NCBI GenBank assembly: GCA_016098155.1
Contig: JAAAJB010000183.1
Location: forward strand, 1 to 56,607
DNA: 56,607 bases
Source of the DNA: Actinomortierella ambigua
Taxonomy: Eukaryota > Mortierellomycota > Mortierellomycetes > Mortierellales > Mortierellaceae
Reading direction: 5' to 3'
Positions 36,437 to 49,025 of this stretch are shown piece after piece. Made by a program: the position numbers and the translations under genes. The notes below the pieces were generated by a model that was not told the DNA's origin, did not search any database, and was given only the letters and a program-made list of their open reading frames with translations. The stretch's first letter is position 1; each line of letters opens with the position of its first letter.

Positions 36437-38988
36437 ATGCCTACCGTCAGCGTCGACAAGGAGGAGCTCTACAAGGCTCTCGGAAGGGATTACAGTAAAT
36501 GCCGACCATCCACCTCTCCATTCTTGCAGGACCTCAGACATGTCGATACCTCGTCCATCTTTCCCTCACTTTTACTTTTTTGACTGACCCTCCCGCCCGT
36601 TATTTATTTTATCTCTCCTTTTCTGCCTTGTCCCATAATCAGCCTTCGATGAATTCATGGACCTCTGCTTCGACTTTGGTATCGAGCTGGAGGAGGATGT
36701 AAGCATGCACTCTTTTAAAAAAGAGGGGGAGGTCATATGGAAACGGCAACCCATACACGGAGACTCGACAGTTGCCACGCACCACAATACCTTGGAAAGG
36801 ATACCTCTGAAAATGGTGGCGTCTCTAACCACGATTCCCTTCCTCCATTTTTTTTTGTCGACATGGCTCTCACCTTAGACCACACCCAAGGAGCTCGCTG
36901 CTCGCGAGGTCGGCGCCGACAAGGTCGACGATACGATCTCGGATAGAGCCATCTTGAAGATTGATATCCCCGCCAACCGGTAGGAGGCTATGATTCACCC
37001 AACACCTTTTGCCCCCTTATTCCTTTGTGCTCCAGTTTAAGATATGATGCAGGACAAAAAAAAAAAAAGCCGTTACATGTTGAGTCATTGCGACTAATCT
37101 AGCAACCATTTTTTTTTTGTATTTCAAATCACACTATGAATCAAATGGGATATCCAACAGTTACGACTTGCTCTGCCACGAGGGTATCTCGCGTTCGCTG
37201 AAGATTTACCTGGACCAGCGCAAGCCCCCAGTCTTCAAGTGTGTTGCTCCTCCCAATGGTCAGCCTCTCCAGAAGATGATTGTCAAGCCCGAGGTAAAAA
37301 GAAAAAAAAAAGAAGGATCTGTTTTGTCTTCATCTGATTCAATGGTGAAAGTGTCACTCACACAGAACATCTCTGAAATTTTCATGATGGGATTTTAGAC
37401 TGCTCAAATCCGTCCATATGTTGTGTGCGCTGTTCTCAGGAACATCAAGTTCACGGAGCTCAACTACAAGAACTTTATCGACCTTCAGGATAAGCTCCAC
37501 CAAAACATTTGCAGAAAGCGCACCTTGGTCGCCATTGGTACGCACGACTTGGACACCATTCAGGGCCCCTTCACCTATGAGGCTTTGGCTCCCAAGGACA
37601 TTGTCTTCACCCCTCTGAACAAGACCCAGAAGATGAACGCCGAGGAGCTCATGACCTTTTACGAGGTGAGGCATCGTTTGTGCTCGTCCACCTTTAATAC
37701 TTCTCCAGGAAGCACGCAAAGGCCAACGCCGTGGAAAATGCGAATGACACTCACATTTTTTTTATTATATTGATTATATGATTCATCTTTATAGACGGAT
37801 AAGCACCTGAACAAGTACCTGCCTATTATTCGCGACTCGCCTGTGTACCCAATCATCTACGACAAGACACGCCAGGTTCTGTCGTTGCCTCCCATCATCA
37901 ACAGCGACCACTCCAAGATCACGCTGGACACCAAGAACGTGTTCATCGAGTGCACGGGCACGGATCTGACAAAGGCCAAGATTGTGCTCAACACGATGGT
38001 GGCCATGTTCTCCGAGTACTGCGCCGAGCCCTTCACGTACGAGGCCGTCGAGGTCGAGTACGAGGACGGCCGCGTGGCCACGGCCCTGACGCCCGACATG
38101 GCCTCGCGTACAACGACGGCCAAGATTGACTATATCAACGGCTGCACGGGTCTGAATCTGAGCTCGGACGAGATTTGCAACCTCCTCAACAAGATGTCGC
38201 TCAATGCCCAACCCGCCCAGGACGACAAGAACGAGGTCGTGGTCGAGGTGCCTCCTACCCGCTCGGATGTGCTGCATCAGTGTGATATCATGGAGGATGT
38301 CGCCATCGCCTATGGTTTCAACAACCTGCCCAACCGCGCCCCCTCCGTCAGCACCATCGGCAAGCCCTACCCTATCAACAAGCTGGCCGACATTGCCCGT
38401 CTGGAGCTGGCCCTGGCTGGCTGGAGCGAGGTCAGCCCGCTCACGCTGTGCTCGCACGATGAAAACTTTGCGTTCTTGCGTCAGGAGGATCCCGGCAACA
38501 TTGCCGTCAAGCTCGCGCACCCAAAGACGGTCGAGTACCAGGTCGTGCGCACGTCGTTGTTGCCCGGTGTGTTGAAGACGCTTAAGGAGAACAAGAAGCA
38601 CTCGTTGCCGATCAAGATCTTTGAGGTCGGCGACACGGCGATCAAGGATGATACGCAGGAGCGCCGGTCGCGCAATGTCCGCAAGGTCTGCGCCACCTAC
38701 TCCAACAAGACCTCTGGTCTGGAACATATCCATGGTCTGCTGGACCGTGTCTTGGCCATGGTCCATGCCAAGCCTGCCGAGAAGGATGGCAAGTCGAACG
38801 GCTACTGGATCCAGGACTCGCAGAACCCGACATATTTCCCGTCGCGTGCCGCCGATATCTATCTGCGTCAGGATGGCAAGGTCAATGTCATTGGTACCTT
38901 TGGTATCCTGCACCCAGAGGTCCTGGAAAAGTTTGGCATTCCCTTTGTCACCTCTGCCTTTGAGTTTGAACTGGAGCACTTTTTGTAA
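36437..38988 (+). CDS. FRS1: cytosolic phenylalanyl-tRNA synthetase beta subunit
   Basis: Six exons (36437-36494, 36643-36698, 36879-36979, 37161-37293, 37399-37665, 37795-38988) give 602 residues; the yeast subunit is 595. It forms the alpha2-beta2 enzyme that charges tRNA-Phe. The N-terminus [20 protein letters not shown] and FGIELEED are typical of the eukaryotic/archaeal type. The middle (B3/B4 region) has [20 protein letters not shown] and [20 protein letters not shown]. The B5 and synthetase-like core include [25 protein letters not shown] split over residues near 415, [23 protein letters not shown] and FEVGDTAI; the end is [16 protein letters not shown]. The small first introns and the intronless last two thirds are clear. 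The long frame antisense to it is a codon-bias shadow. Confidence 0.95.
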
Positions 38989-41142
38989 AGAGAATGATTC
39001 ACAACCAACCAGCCAAACCAATCATCACAGTTGTTTCGTAGAGTCTTGTGGAGATTTTGGAGTCATGTAGTCACGAATGGATAGAATGAAGAACAAATAT
39101 ATCACAATCATTGGGATCACTGCTTGATTATTTTTTTTCCCAAGCTGACAAAGAAGGAGCGCAAGACCTTGACTATACAAGTCTCGTCCGGTATGACTGG
39201 TGTGGTCGAGGCCTTATGCTTCTTCTTCCTCCACTTGGAAAAAGGCGAGAGTATAGAAGTCCGAGTCGCGTGTATGAAGCTCGAGAAGCTCGAAACAAGA
39301 TTTTGGTGGCAAACTCGTCGTTTTCCGGAGTTTTGTTCCGACATCAGGGTAAACGCCACCAACCTGCCTTTTTTTTTTTTTTTTTTTTTGCTCCGGAGCC
39401 ACTCGTTTGCCTCGAGGCATATGCGCCGACATGAATCAAGTTTTTAGTGGGGTCCTAAAAAGCAAAGATATGGGGTAGAGGTCTCAAAGTTGCAGTATGC
39501 CCATGCTGCTCTTTTGCCATCGGCGGAAAGCAGGGCGTTACTGGCAGGAATCACAGTGAGGTAGAGAGGAGAGTAGAGAATAAAAAAAAAAACTGGGTTC
39601 CATGCGTTCCCCGCAAAAAATTGTGGGCCACTCAAGGAAGAGCCATCGGGCAGAAGGTTGCCCGTCCTTGTCCGATACCGGAAACTCTTTTCGGAACGGG
39701 ACAGCCCATGGTTACACACATATCAGGGACAAGTGTGGAGCCTTCCTCCTTTCTTGCTCCCTTTATTTTATTTTTTTTTACTTCCTTCCTTCCTTCCTTC
39801 TTCCCCTTTGTCGTGACCAACAAAGTTGACATTCTTTCCATTATCCAATCCTAATGGAGCACGATCAAAACTAACAAGTCTCTCCCCCGTCCCCTCAAAC
39901 TGAAACATCAACAACGGCGATGTGTTGGTAGCACTTGCAAGCTCCTCCCCGCCCCCGCCCCCTCGACTACCATCTGTTGGGATAATTGTTCAAACAAAGC
40001 AAAAGCAAGGCAGAGCGTGGGGATTTGGGAATTGATCAAAACAAGCATACCGGTCCTATCCAGGCATCTGGGTGCATATCCAAGGAGAAGAAAAGAGAGA
40101 AAGAGAGAAAAGACCAGAAAAGAAAAGAGTTTACATTGGGAATGGGCAGTGCGTGTGCTACGTACAAAGACAGTGGTATACCTCGTTTTTGGGATCGAAG
40201 GGTCCAAAGAGAAGGACCTTCGTAGAGTAGAGGCAATTACAGCTCAAAGGTGTGGGCACCTTTCAGAAAGGCAAAAAAAGAAAAGGCGAGTTGGGTTCCC
40301 CGCATTTTTGACACGCATGGGAATGACGCCTCGTCTTGCCTTTTTTTTTGGTACTGTACTACTGTCGGTCTATCTATCTATCTGTCTGTCTGTCTATCTA
40401 TCTGTCAGCAAAGCGGCCCAGTCAGTCTTGCCTTCTCTGTCTTTTACTAGACCGATCGGAGTGCCACTAGACTTGTTAGATTACTCCAACGTTCTGGATC
40501 ACTGCATGCAGCAGCCCCTGTCCAAGTCAGGCACCCAAAACAATGCTGTGCTCCAGAACGATCATCACTCCTCCCCATTGAACCGCGAAATAAACGCGGG
40601 GGAGTGTGGAGAGGCGAGGATCATAGTGAGACTGAGGACTACAACAACAACAACAACAACAACAGCAAAGAGGAACGCCCGTGTACACTGGCTATCCTCA
40701 GGATGGAGGGTCGATCGGGTGGTAATGTGGGGAGGGTGAGAGGCGACTTGTTGTTCCCCGATCCCTTCAAGCCCGCCCTTTCTCTCTTATTCTCTCCCTC
40801 TCTCTCTCTCACCATCCCCTGGCCCTATAGTAGTAGTAGCGACAAGTGAGCATTGCTGTGTCTCTCACTAATTCTCTCATTTTTTCTCTCTTACCCCGGA
40901 AAACCAAGAGAGCAAATCATCGTTTCAAAGAGCGAACCCACTTTTTTTTGTGTTTTATATTGTTTTTAGGCAAATAAAGTCGTCTGCTGTGTGCATCCCA
41001 ATTGGCCAAACGCTGTGACTGAGATTTTTTTCCTTTAATAATCGGCCCTTTCCTGCCTTTTCACCCCCTTTAGACACAACTCTCTCTCCTCCTCCCCTCC
41101 ACTCTCACGCACACTCCCTACTCAAAAAAAAACATATCAGCT
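38989..41142. other. intergenic region upstream of uricase
   Basis: This 2.15 kb holds a T run at about 39370-39389, (CTTC)n near 39780, (TATC/TGTC)n at 40369-40406 and an ACA repeat near 40640. Small open frames here show no conservation or splice structure that I can support. Confidence 0.45.
40369..40406. repeat. (CTAT)n/(CTGT)n compound tetranucleotide
   Basis: A run of CTAT units passes into CTGT units and back, in non-coding DNA. Confidence 0.8.
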
Positions 41143-42087
41143 ATGGCCTCCACCAGCGTTTTCCTCGATACTCAGGAGTATGGCAAGAAGGGCGTCCGCC
41201 TCCTCAAGGTCTACAGGAGCGACAACAAGGTGCACCGCGCCGAGGAGTTGACTGTCCGTGTCCTGCTGTCCGGCAAGGAGTTCACCACCTCCTACACCGA
41301 GGCCTCGAACAAGAAGGTCGTTGCCACCGACTCGATCAAGAACACCATCTACATCCTCGCAAAGTCCTCGCCCAACGTCGGCACCATCGAGGTCTTTGGC
41401 GCCGAGCTCGGCAACCACTTCCTCAGCCAGTACTCGTGGGTCGAGGGTGTCCACGTCACCATCATCAAGCACCGCTGGGCCCGCATGGTCGTCGACGGCA
41501 AGCCCCACCCCCACTCGTTCTGGCGCGACGGCGAGGAGACCCGCGAGGTCGACATGTTTGTCAAGCGTGGCGCGACCGCGGACGAGCGCAAGGCCGCCAT
41601 CAAGTCTGCGATTGGCGATCTGCTCGTCATGAAGACCACGGGCTCGTCCTTTGAGGACTTTGTCACGGACGAGTACCGCACCCTGCCCGACATGAAGGAC
41701 CGCATCATGTCGACCTCCGTCGATGCCAAGTGGGACTTTAAGCTGCCCACGGCCAACAAGGCCAACTTTGTCTCGACCATTGCCCAGATTCCCTTTGACG
41801 ACATTTACGCCTCGGTCCGCCAGGTCACCTGCGACACCTTTGCCAAGGACGAGTCGGCCTCCGTCCAGGCCACCCTGTACCTGATGGCCGAGCAGTGCAT
41901 CAAGAACTGGAAGTGGCTCGAGAAGGTCTCGTATGCCCTGCCCAACAAGCACTACTTCCCCGTCGACCTGTCCTTCTTCCGCGGCACCAAGAACCTCCAG
42001 GAGCACGCTGATGTCTACCAGCCCATTGCTGACCCCTCCGGCTACATCACCGCCACCGTTGCCCGCGCTCCCAACACCAAGCTTTAA
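41143..42087 (+). CDS. urate oxidase (uricase)
   Basis: This single-exon gene encodes 314 residues, typical of uricase (about 300). It oxidises uric acid to 5-hydroxyisourate, the first step of urate breakdown in the peroxisome. Two T-fold halves are visible. The catalytic Lys is in YGKKGVRLLKV, the catalytic Thr region in VVATDSIKNTIY, the family signature in YSWVEGVHVTIIKHRW followed by KPHPHSF, and the catalytic His in NKHYFPVDLSF. The C-terminus is TKL, a weaker variant of the SKL peroxisomal signal, so import is likely but not certain. AATAAA-like sequence follows the stop (42124-42135). Strong C/G-ending codon bias suggests high expression and also produces a long meaningless frame on the other strand. 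Confidence 0.96.
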   Translation: MASTSVFLDTQEYGKKGVRLLKVYRSDNKVHRAEELTVRVLLSGKEFTTSYTEASNKKVVATDSIKNTIYILAKSSPNVGTIEVFGAELGNHFLSQYSWVEGVHVTIIKHRWARMVVDGKPHPHSFWRDGEETREVDMFVKRGATADERKAAIKSAIGDLLVMKTTGSSFEDFVTDEYRTLPDMKDRIMSTSVDAKWDFKLPTANKANFVSTIAQIPFDDIYASVRQVTCDTFAKDESASVQATLYLMAEQCIKNWKWLEKVSYALPNKHYFPVDLSFFRGTKNLQEHADVYQPIADPSGYITATVARAPNTKL

Positions 42088-43262
42088 ATGATCCAAGGGA
42101 CTTTGCAACAATCTTGTACAGTAAAAAATAAATAAAAACATACAACATACAATACCATTTATTTTTTCGAGCATCGTCTACGCGGATAGGGGAAACACTA
42201 TGTTTTATTTTTTGCAACCTATTTTTTTCTCATTGTAAATCTTTACATCTCTTTTTTATCTTTCCCCTTTCAATGGTTGTAAAAATTAGCTTTGTTCCTT
42301 GAGGTTTCCCCTCTTAGTCCCCGATTAGATGGTAGATTAGCGCGCGCCTTCTTGTTTGGATCCTCTCCCCCCTTTGGTTTCATTTTTTTGGCACTGAATA
42401 ATGAATGCCAGTAAAACCATCGAGTCTTGATCGCATATTCGAAACTACTGGAAAAGATGAGCCAAACGACTTTTAAGCAAACGTGGTATTTGGTTTTATA
42501 TAAGGTCAAGGTTCTACGATGTGTACTTTGGTTTCTCTTGATTTTTATCTCGGAGAAAAAGGGTGTCCTCGCTTTACTTTCTCGCTCCTCCCACCACGTG
42601 TTTTTTTTTAGAGGACAAGTGCGCATGGCGTGTGGGAATCCCAATGGCAGCGTGTGCCACTTGTGGCCAGCGAGGAGGATTTTTTTATGGCAAACTGTAC
42701 TAACCGGGGATTCTTCGCCCTTTCACACGAGATGGCGAAGCATCGACGAACAGAAAAATGGCAAAACAGAGAAGGGTTGTTGTTGTTGTATATATGCTTC
42801 TTCTTGCCCTGAGCTTGCGAATAGGATTGCATTTTTTTTCTTACCAATTTTGCCCCTCCTGTAGCGTATAGTCAACTCGTTAAAGCCACAGAGTGTGGAG
42901 GAGGGCGGAACGATCTTTTTTTTTTTTTTTTTTTTTTTTTTCAAGAATAGAATCAGAAATGAAAAATCACAGGCAACAACCATTTCCATTTCATAGCCCA
43001 TTGAGCTGTTCTAGGGGACGAAGAAAAGGAGGTGCTGCTTCAACCCGTCAATCCGTTCAATCATCAAACGTTTCTCTCATATTGTAGCGAATCAATGGTG
43101 CGGAGCAAATTATGGCTATTATCCGGGTAACAATAAAGTACTCTTTCATTTTTTTTAAAAAAAAAACCAACATTTCAACTGTTCCTAAATCACTCTCTCT
43201 CCCCTCTCGCTCACCCATCCCCCTTACCCCTCCTCGTCAATCTCTACCGCGCCTTTTTGCTT
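42088..43262. other. convergent 3' region
   Basis: AT-rich DNA with a T run of 26 nt at 42916-42941. No gene is seen. Confidence 0.45.
42916..42941. repeat. poly(T) run, 26 nt
   Basis: An uninterrupted T homopolymer in non-coding DNA. Confidence 0.9.
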
Positions 43263-43523
43263 TCAAGACTTGGAGTCGACCCAAGTCGAAATGACGGTTG
43301 TCAACCGGCCCAGGCCCTCAAAGTCAAAGCCAAGCTCCTTGGCCCAGGTAGCGACCTCATGTCCCGGTCGATCGTGCTGCTTGGCGACGCTGGCAAAGAC
43401 AAACACAGCCGCCGTCTGGCCAATGTCTGAGTGGATCAGGATTGGGCCCGGTTGCGACTCGATCAGCTGAAGCATCTCGTCAAAGTCGTGCAGTCCGATC
43501 TCATCCACGTTCTTCATGCCAAA

Positions 43524-43559
<36 letters not shown>

Positions 43560-44731
43560 GGGGGGGAGGAGAGAGGAGGAGAAGAGAAGAAGGAGGAGAA
43601 GAGAAGAGAGAGGAGGAGAAAAGAGAACACAGGTGTCAATGAACAGTTATTGTTCGACATGAATATCAACGCTGGGTCCCAATGAAAAAAAAAAAGAAAG
43701 AAAGAAAGAAGGACAAAAGTCTCAGGTACCTTGATGGGGTAGTGCGTGAATCCAATTCCGTGTGCTTTCCACAGGTCGGCTTCCTTGGGCAGGTATGCTA
43801 AGGATTGAAAAAGGTAAAAGGTAGGGGGAACGCAGCACTTTTTAGTACACTTGATTTTTTTTTAAACCCCCATTCCCATTTGAGTCATCCTCCCATGTAT
43901 CTTTTCCAATATTTTTTTTTCATTTTCCTTACTTGGATCTTCCTTCGACTCCATGGCAATGACGGTCTTGAAACCAACCTTGGTCAATCCATCGACAATC
44001 TCCTTCTCCGTCACACTCGGCGAGAACGCCAGATGATCCGTGATCTTGGAATAGGATCGGTTCCAGTTCGCCGCAAAGGACCGGACCCGGTCCTCGATCC
44101 ACACCAACAGCTGATCGTCACTCTCCTTGGGCGTAGCCTTCTTGGGCAGCTGCCGTGCGTTGATCGTCGATTGCAACACTGGACCTCGCAGGAATTGGAA
44201 CGTCGGCGTGTTTTCAATCTTGTACACCCGAGGCGCTTCCTAATAAAGATCGAGTAAGGGGGAGGGGAGGAACGAGGCGGATGGGAACAAAGGCGGGGTA
44301 CCCCCATAGACAACAACAACAATGGTCAGATTACACCTCTTTTTCATACAAACAAAACACACATATACACACACAAAAAACCTGTATTTTTACCTCGAGG
44401 ACATCCAAGTCTACGTGGACAAAGGTTGCGACCTTGGACAAGGTCTCAGCGAGGCGTTCCAGGCCAGCATCTGTATTGTAACCGCACAGCCGTTTAGTCA
44501 ACAATATGGTAAGAGAAAAGAAAAGGTCAGATCTCCTTGTCATTCATTTGCCCTTTCGATAGTCGGCAGAATATTAGTCACTCCTCTTAGAGAAATGACT
44601 ACGTTACTCAGTCTCTTGCAATTCTTGCACCATGCGGTGGAGTAGATGAGAACCAGGATACGGTAGGGATCCTGGTTGAGGATCTGACTGAGCTCCTGGT
44701 CGGTGTTTGGGGAGAGAATCTTTGAGGTCAT
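43263..44731 (-). CDS. thioredoxin fused to a DUF442/phosphatase-like domain
   Basis: Five exons on the minus strand (44731-44608, 44470-44394, 44239-43933, 43797-43730, 43511-43263) give 274 residues with all phases matching. Residues about 1-105 are a thioredoxin fold with the redox pair in STAWCKNCKRL (Cys35, Cys38) and the later IENTPTFQFLRGP. Residues about 140-274 resemble the DUF442 / beta-lactamase-hydrolase-like phosphatase fold: YSKITDHLAFSPSVTEKEIV, GFKTVIAMESKEDP, HGIGFTHYPIKNVDEIG and GPILIHSDIGQTAAVF. At the position of the active loop (HCxxGxxR type) the Cys is Ser220 and no Arg follows, so this half is probably not a phosphatase. The role is unknown; a redox protein with a regulatory or binding domain is my inference. 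Confidence 0.8.
43525..43556. repeat. (TG)16 microsatellite
   Basis: This perfect dinucleotide run lies in the last intron of the thioredoxin-fusion gene, 14 nt from the exon edge at 43511. Confidence 0.9.
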
Positions 44732-45372
44732 GCTGGTTTTTTAAAATTACAGGGCAAATTAAATGGAGGCAAAAAAAAATGGGGGGGGGGAGGGAAAGGG
44801 GATAACTACGCTTTCTTTCTTCTGCTTTGTTGCAAATAGTAAAGTGGATTGCTCTTTGTGAATGAGAGAATGAAGAATGTGGACAATGAGAATGGAGGTG
44901 AAGAAAGGTGCAATGAAACGAAAAGAGAAGGAAGAAACTGCAATATCAACAACGGAAGAATAGAAAAAAAAAATGTCGGAAAACTGTTTTGGAAGAGAGA
45001 GAATGAGAGGTATATCCTTCCTGAGAAACGAGAGGGGCAGCTGTTGGGCACGCCATTCCTCGCGTCTCGTATTTGTCAGCGAACAATTATCCTCAAAGTC
45101 TAAAGGGGAGAAAGATTGACTTTCTGCACCCTTTCGAACACAGGGAAGAAGAAGATGCCTTTTGGCAATAACCTCATCGCCTCTAATGCCCATTGGCCTA
45201 AGGGAGGGCGAGGGCTGGGGAGGGGCTGGGTCATTGCCCAATGCAAACATGTCCAATAAGCGAGCATATGTGAAGTATGCATGCAACAACGAATCAAAGT
45301 TGTGTGGATAGATGTTTCTATTCTATATGCGAAGGATGGGTAGTGAGTGTGAGCTGACGAGGGTAATATATC
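44732..45372. other. intergenic, thioredoxin-fusion promoter and carrier 3' end
   Basis: A and G runs (44772-44793) and GA-rich DNA. No gene is seen. Confidence 0.45.
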
Positions 45373-47183
45373 CTAATCCTTTTTCCGGTGTACAATGACT
45401 TTCAGCTGTTCCAGCACAATAAATGTGACAATCGTGTGTGGTCCCAAACGCAGGAATGCTGGCAGCCAGCCCTTGAACAGCGCCTGCGGTCCCTCCGTCT
45501 TGACAATGTGTACCAGCATCTGTGTTGAAGAAGACTATGAAGAGAAGGAGAAGGAGAAGGAGAGAGACGCGTCAAAAAGACAAGGAAGAGCTAAACATCT
45601 GGCCTAGTAACCACGCCCCCAACACTGCCTTCCCTAGTCAAACTTACGCTTGCTCCTGAAGAGTTCATGATTCTTGTCTTGATCACATCCAGTGGTGCGC
45701 ACACTGTTGTCGCGACAAGACCCTATTGGCAACATGGTCAAATCACACAAAGTGGTGAGTTTGGAGAGAAGGATCAAGTGGATAGAGGTCCCGTGCTGTT
45801 GAGGCAAAAAAAAAAAAGTGAGAGAGAAAAAATATGAATGGTCTTCGACTTACAGCGAGAAGCGAGGAAGCAAAGTGAGTGGCAAGGTTGTCCTTGAACC
45901 ACGGTGTGGTCAACAGCTGCCTCTTGAAGCCATCGTACGAGACCAATTGGGAGGAGGTCATGAGGATGGCACGGTTCATGTTGGGACCGAGACCACGCAT
46001 CAGCTGTCCTGGTCCTTCTTCGCGGATGATGCGCACCAGTCCGTCAATGGCATGCTTGTAGTTGCGTCGCTGCTCCGGCGGCAGCTTGCCGTCGTTCACC
46101 ATGCGAATGTTGACCACATCTGCCGGGTTGCCAAATCCTCCGCCCAGACATCCTGCCAAGACGCCACACATCAACATGGTGCCCACGGGGATGCGGCCTA
46201 ATTGGTCCAACAGAAATATCGTGGGGAAAACAGTTAGTGTGTGTGTGTGTGTGGGAGAGGGAAGGGGGTTCTACTCTTCTCCACAGTCTAACAAAGAGAA
46301 TCTTAACGCCCGAACAAAGGGGCGGGAAGAAAGGGTGACGAACGGCTCGCTTAGCCTGGAGTATAGAGGCTGCCCTGTCCACGGCTCTTTTTTTAAACGC
46401 GAGTCCAACCGAGACGAAAGAAAAATAAAGGGCGCTTGTTGTCCTCAAGGGGGTGAACGTGGGTTGGCTGACGATCCATCTGAACACACAGAGATACACA
46501 CCCGTGTGGCATGCAGGTACAGACAAAGGGAGTCATTGTTGGGGAGAAGAACTAAAGTGGGGAAGAGTACATGACTCTTCAGGTTTCTCACCCTCTTTTT
46601 TTTTTCGATCCTTTCATTCATCCAAAGGGGTAGGTAGAGGATAAGCACTTACTTCCGTCCTTGGGACCAAGCTTGTCCTTGAGGACATCATATGCGCCGA
46701 AGCGGACGGTGGAGTAGGTACCCTGGCGCAATAGAGATGCCGAGAGGCCTGTGTAGAGGGCCAGAACGCCTTCGTTCTTGGCCACGTTGATCATGGTGCT
46801 AATCATGCCCTGCTTTGCCACGCCCTTTGTTGTCTGCAGTCGCACCTTTGTCAGATCAAACGGATGCGACACCAATGCCGCCGAGCAAGAAGCCGCTCCT
46901 GGAGAGAGAAGAAGAGGAGGAAGAAGTAAAAAGAAGAGATAGTCAGTAAGACTGTAAAAAAAACCCAAGTCTTTCATTTTTGGTTCGAATGAAGATCGGC
47001 AAGCAACCCTATGGGACGAGGATAGACAACGAACAGAAGCGATTCTTTACCTCCAAGCCAAAAGGGGTCCTTGAGCTTGACGACAGGAGCGGCAGCGACA
47101 GCAGGGGCAGAGGTGGTGGTGGTGGTAGTCTGCTGGGGCATCGTCTGGCCTTGGTGTTGGATCTGTACTTGAGCGGCACTCAT
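45373..47183 (-). CDS. DIC1: mitochondrial dicarboxylate carrier
   Basis: Five exons on the minus strand (47183-47051, 46898-46653, 46197-45854, 45722-45648, 45519-45373) give 314 residues; yeast Dic1 is 298. It is an SLC25 inner-membrane carrier that exchanges malate or succinate for phosphate. The three repeats carry HPFDLTKVRLQ, NPADVVNIRMVNDGKLP and APLDVIKTRIM. The second motif with its Asn in place of Lys, followed by RRNYKHAIDGL, is characteristic of the dicarboxylate/uncoupling subgroup. LYTGLSASLLRQGTYSTVRF and FLRLGPHTIVTFIVLEQL are the matching even-helix regions. The N-terminus (MSAAQVQIQHQGQTMPQ, then poly-Thr and Ala/Pro) is a short unconserved extension. Confidence 0.94.
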
Positions 47184-49025
47184 ATTTGTCTCTGTGGAGA
47201 AGAGAAAGGCTTGTTTATATATCCGGATAGTGGGAAGAGAGTCACTTTTTTTTTTTTTTTGATCCTCCGAAGAAAAGGAGAGAGAAGGAAGTGAAGGGAG
47301 GAAGGATAGGATGTAGTGCGGATGGATGGTGCCAAGCGTTCTCTTTTTGTTCAATACAAAAGAATACACACACAGAGAGAGAGAAAAGAGGAGAGAGAGT
47401 CCCGGGTATGAGATAGAGACAGAGAGTGAGTGTGTCAATGCAATGCGAGAATGAATGAACAATGCAAATGAATGAATGAGAAAGAGAAGTGGGTGAGTGA
47501 GAGAGAAACAAAAGAAAAAAAGGCACTTGCGGGCAGACCGGGGGAAGTGTGTGGGTATGGAGTGGGGTCTAAGAAAACGCCCTTTTTTTTTTTCATTCGG
47601 CACTTCAAATGTCTGCAAACAGTTCGAGACAGGTCAGATTACTCACTCACTCAACCACTCACCCACTTTGCTCATGCACTTGGCTCGCTCGCCCCCTACA
47701 CTCCAGCAGCAGCGGCAGCAGCAGAGAGAGAGAAAGAGCCTCCATCTTTCAAGATAGAGTCTCCTTCTTCTCTCTCTCTCTTTCTTTCTCCTTCTCCTCC
47801 TCCTTCTTTCTCAAGCTCATACTCTCCCTTCTTTCTCCCTCCCCCTGACAACTCCACGCCTCGAGGAGAGACTGCCTGCCTTTAGAGGCAATATCTGGGG
47901 ACGAGAGTGCTCCTATTCTTCATGAACAAAGACTTCTATAATAACAATAAAAAACCACACTCATTCCGCGTATGTTTGTGAGTATCCTTTGTTGACGGTC
48001 GAAAGAATCCCCCGCCTTTTGCCGCTCAATATAGGATCGATGAGGACGGGGTGGATCCTCCTTCCGTTTGTTGGTCTGAGCACACTTTCACATCCCTGCT
48101 CTTTCTACTCCCTCCTCTTCCTACTCTTCTTCCTCCCTTTTGAGTTTTGTTGTCATTGCCCCCCTCCCATTCTCCACTCCTCTTTTCCCTCCACATGCAG
48201 TGGGAGGTGTAACAACGTTCAACGTTGCACAGCGCACCCCCCCTCCCACTTGATCGCCAGGGCCGCCGTTCTCTCATTCTCTCACACACCTCTTCAATCA
48301 TTGTTGGATCATACGGTTTCCTTGTCTCCACCGTGCTATCTTCTCCTCTCTCTCCAACGTGTCGCGTGGTAGTTCCCAGCCCTCCTCTCGTCTCAAAAGA
48401 GAAAAAGCCCCCCCTGTGCCCTCTCCTCGCATCCAATATGCTCACTACGGATAGAGGCTCTATGAAAATCACGGGCAAGACCCCACTAGTCGGACGCTCC
48501 CGGAACTCTGTATTATCTCCACATGGTACGCGCTGAACGCGCCAATATTGTCCATCTCGTTGGATCAGTAGTATTAGTCTCACCAGACACGAAACGAAAG
48601 CAGGAGGCGCAAATACCTGCGTGTCCGAGGCTCAACATTTCGCGTCAGGCAAAACGGTGACAACCTTTCTGGCAGCACTCGACCCTCTTGCTGCCTGTTA
48701 TGAAAAAGATGACAGAATCGTTGCTATCGCGACATGCCTTTTCTGCCTGCACGGATCCACGCGAGACTGTAAAGCAAGGAAGCTGACAAATCCTTACTGT
48801 CCTCCTTTCTTCAAGTGCTTTGACACTCGAAAGTCAACTCTTTTCTTTCTTTCTTTCTTTCTTTCCTTCTTTCCTTCTTTGTTTCACGACGCTCAAGTTT
48901 CAATGCTCCATAGTCGTCACTCCCAAGGGGTGGTGGGCTGAATATACCATAAAAGCATAGCCTTCCTTCCCTGCAGCTTCGTCCCCCACTCCACGTTGCC
49001 GCCCCAAGCATACATATTCTTCACC
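47184..49025. other. divergent intergenic region
   Basis: Pyrimidine/purine-rich DNA with CT tracts (47775-47830) and (TTTC)n at 48840-48865. A TATA-like aatataccataaaag lies at 48941-48955, about 75 bp upstream of the next gene. No exon is supported. Confidence 0.45.

Noticed and set aside
37789..39021. 410-codon open frame antisense to FRS1
   Set aside because: Same codon-bias effect opposite a highly expressed gene; no recognisable domain.
41137..42174. 345-codon open frame antisense to uricase
   Set aside because: It mirrors a strongly C/G-ending coding gene; the translation is Val/Leu/Gly/Asp-rich with no family features, which is typical of an antisense shadow.
47472..48583. several 100-185 codon frames between DIC1 and the hydrophobic-protein gene
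   Set aside because: They follow CT/GA-rich repeats on both strands and show no protein-like composition.
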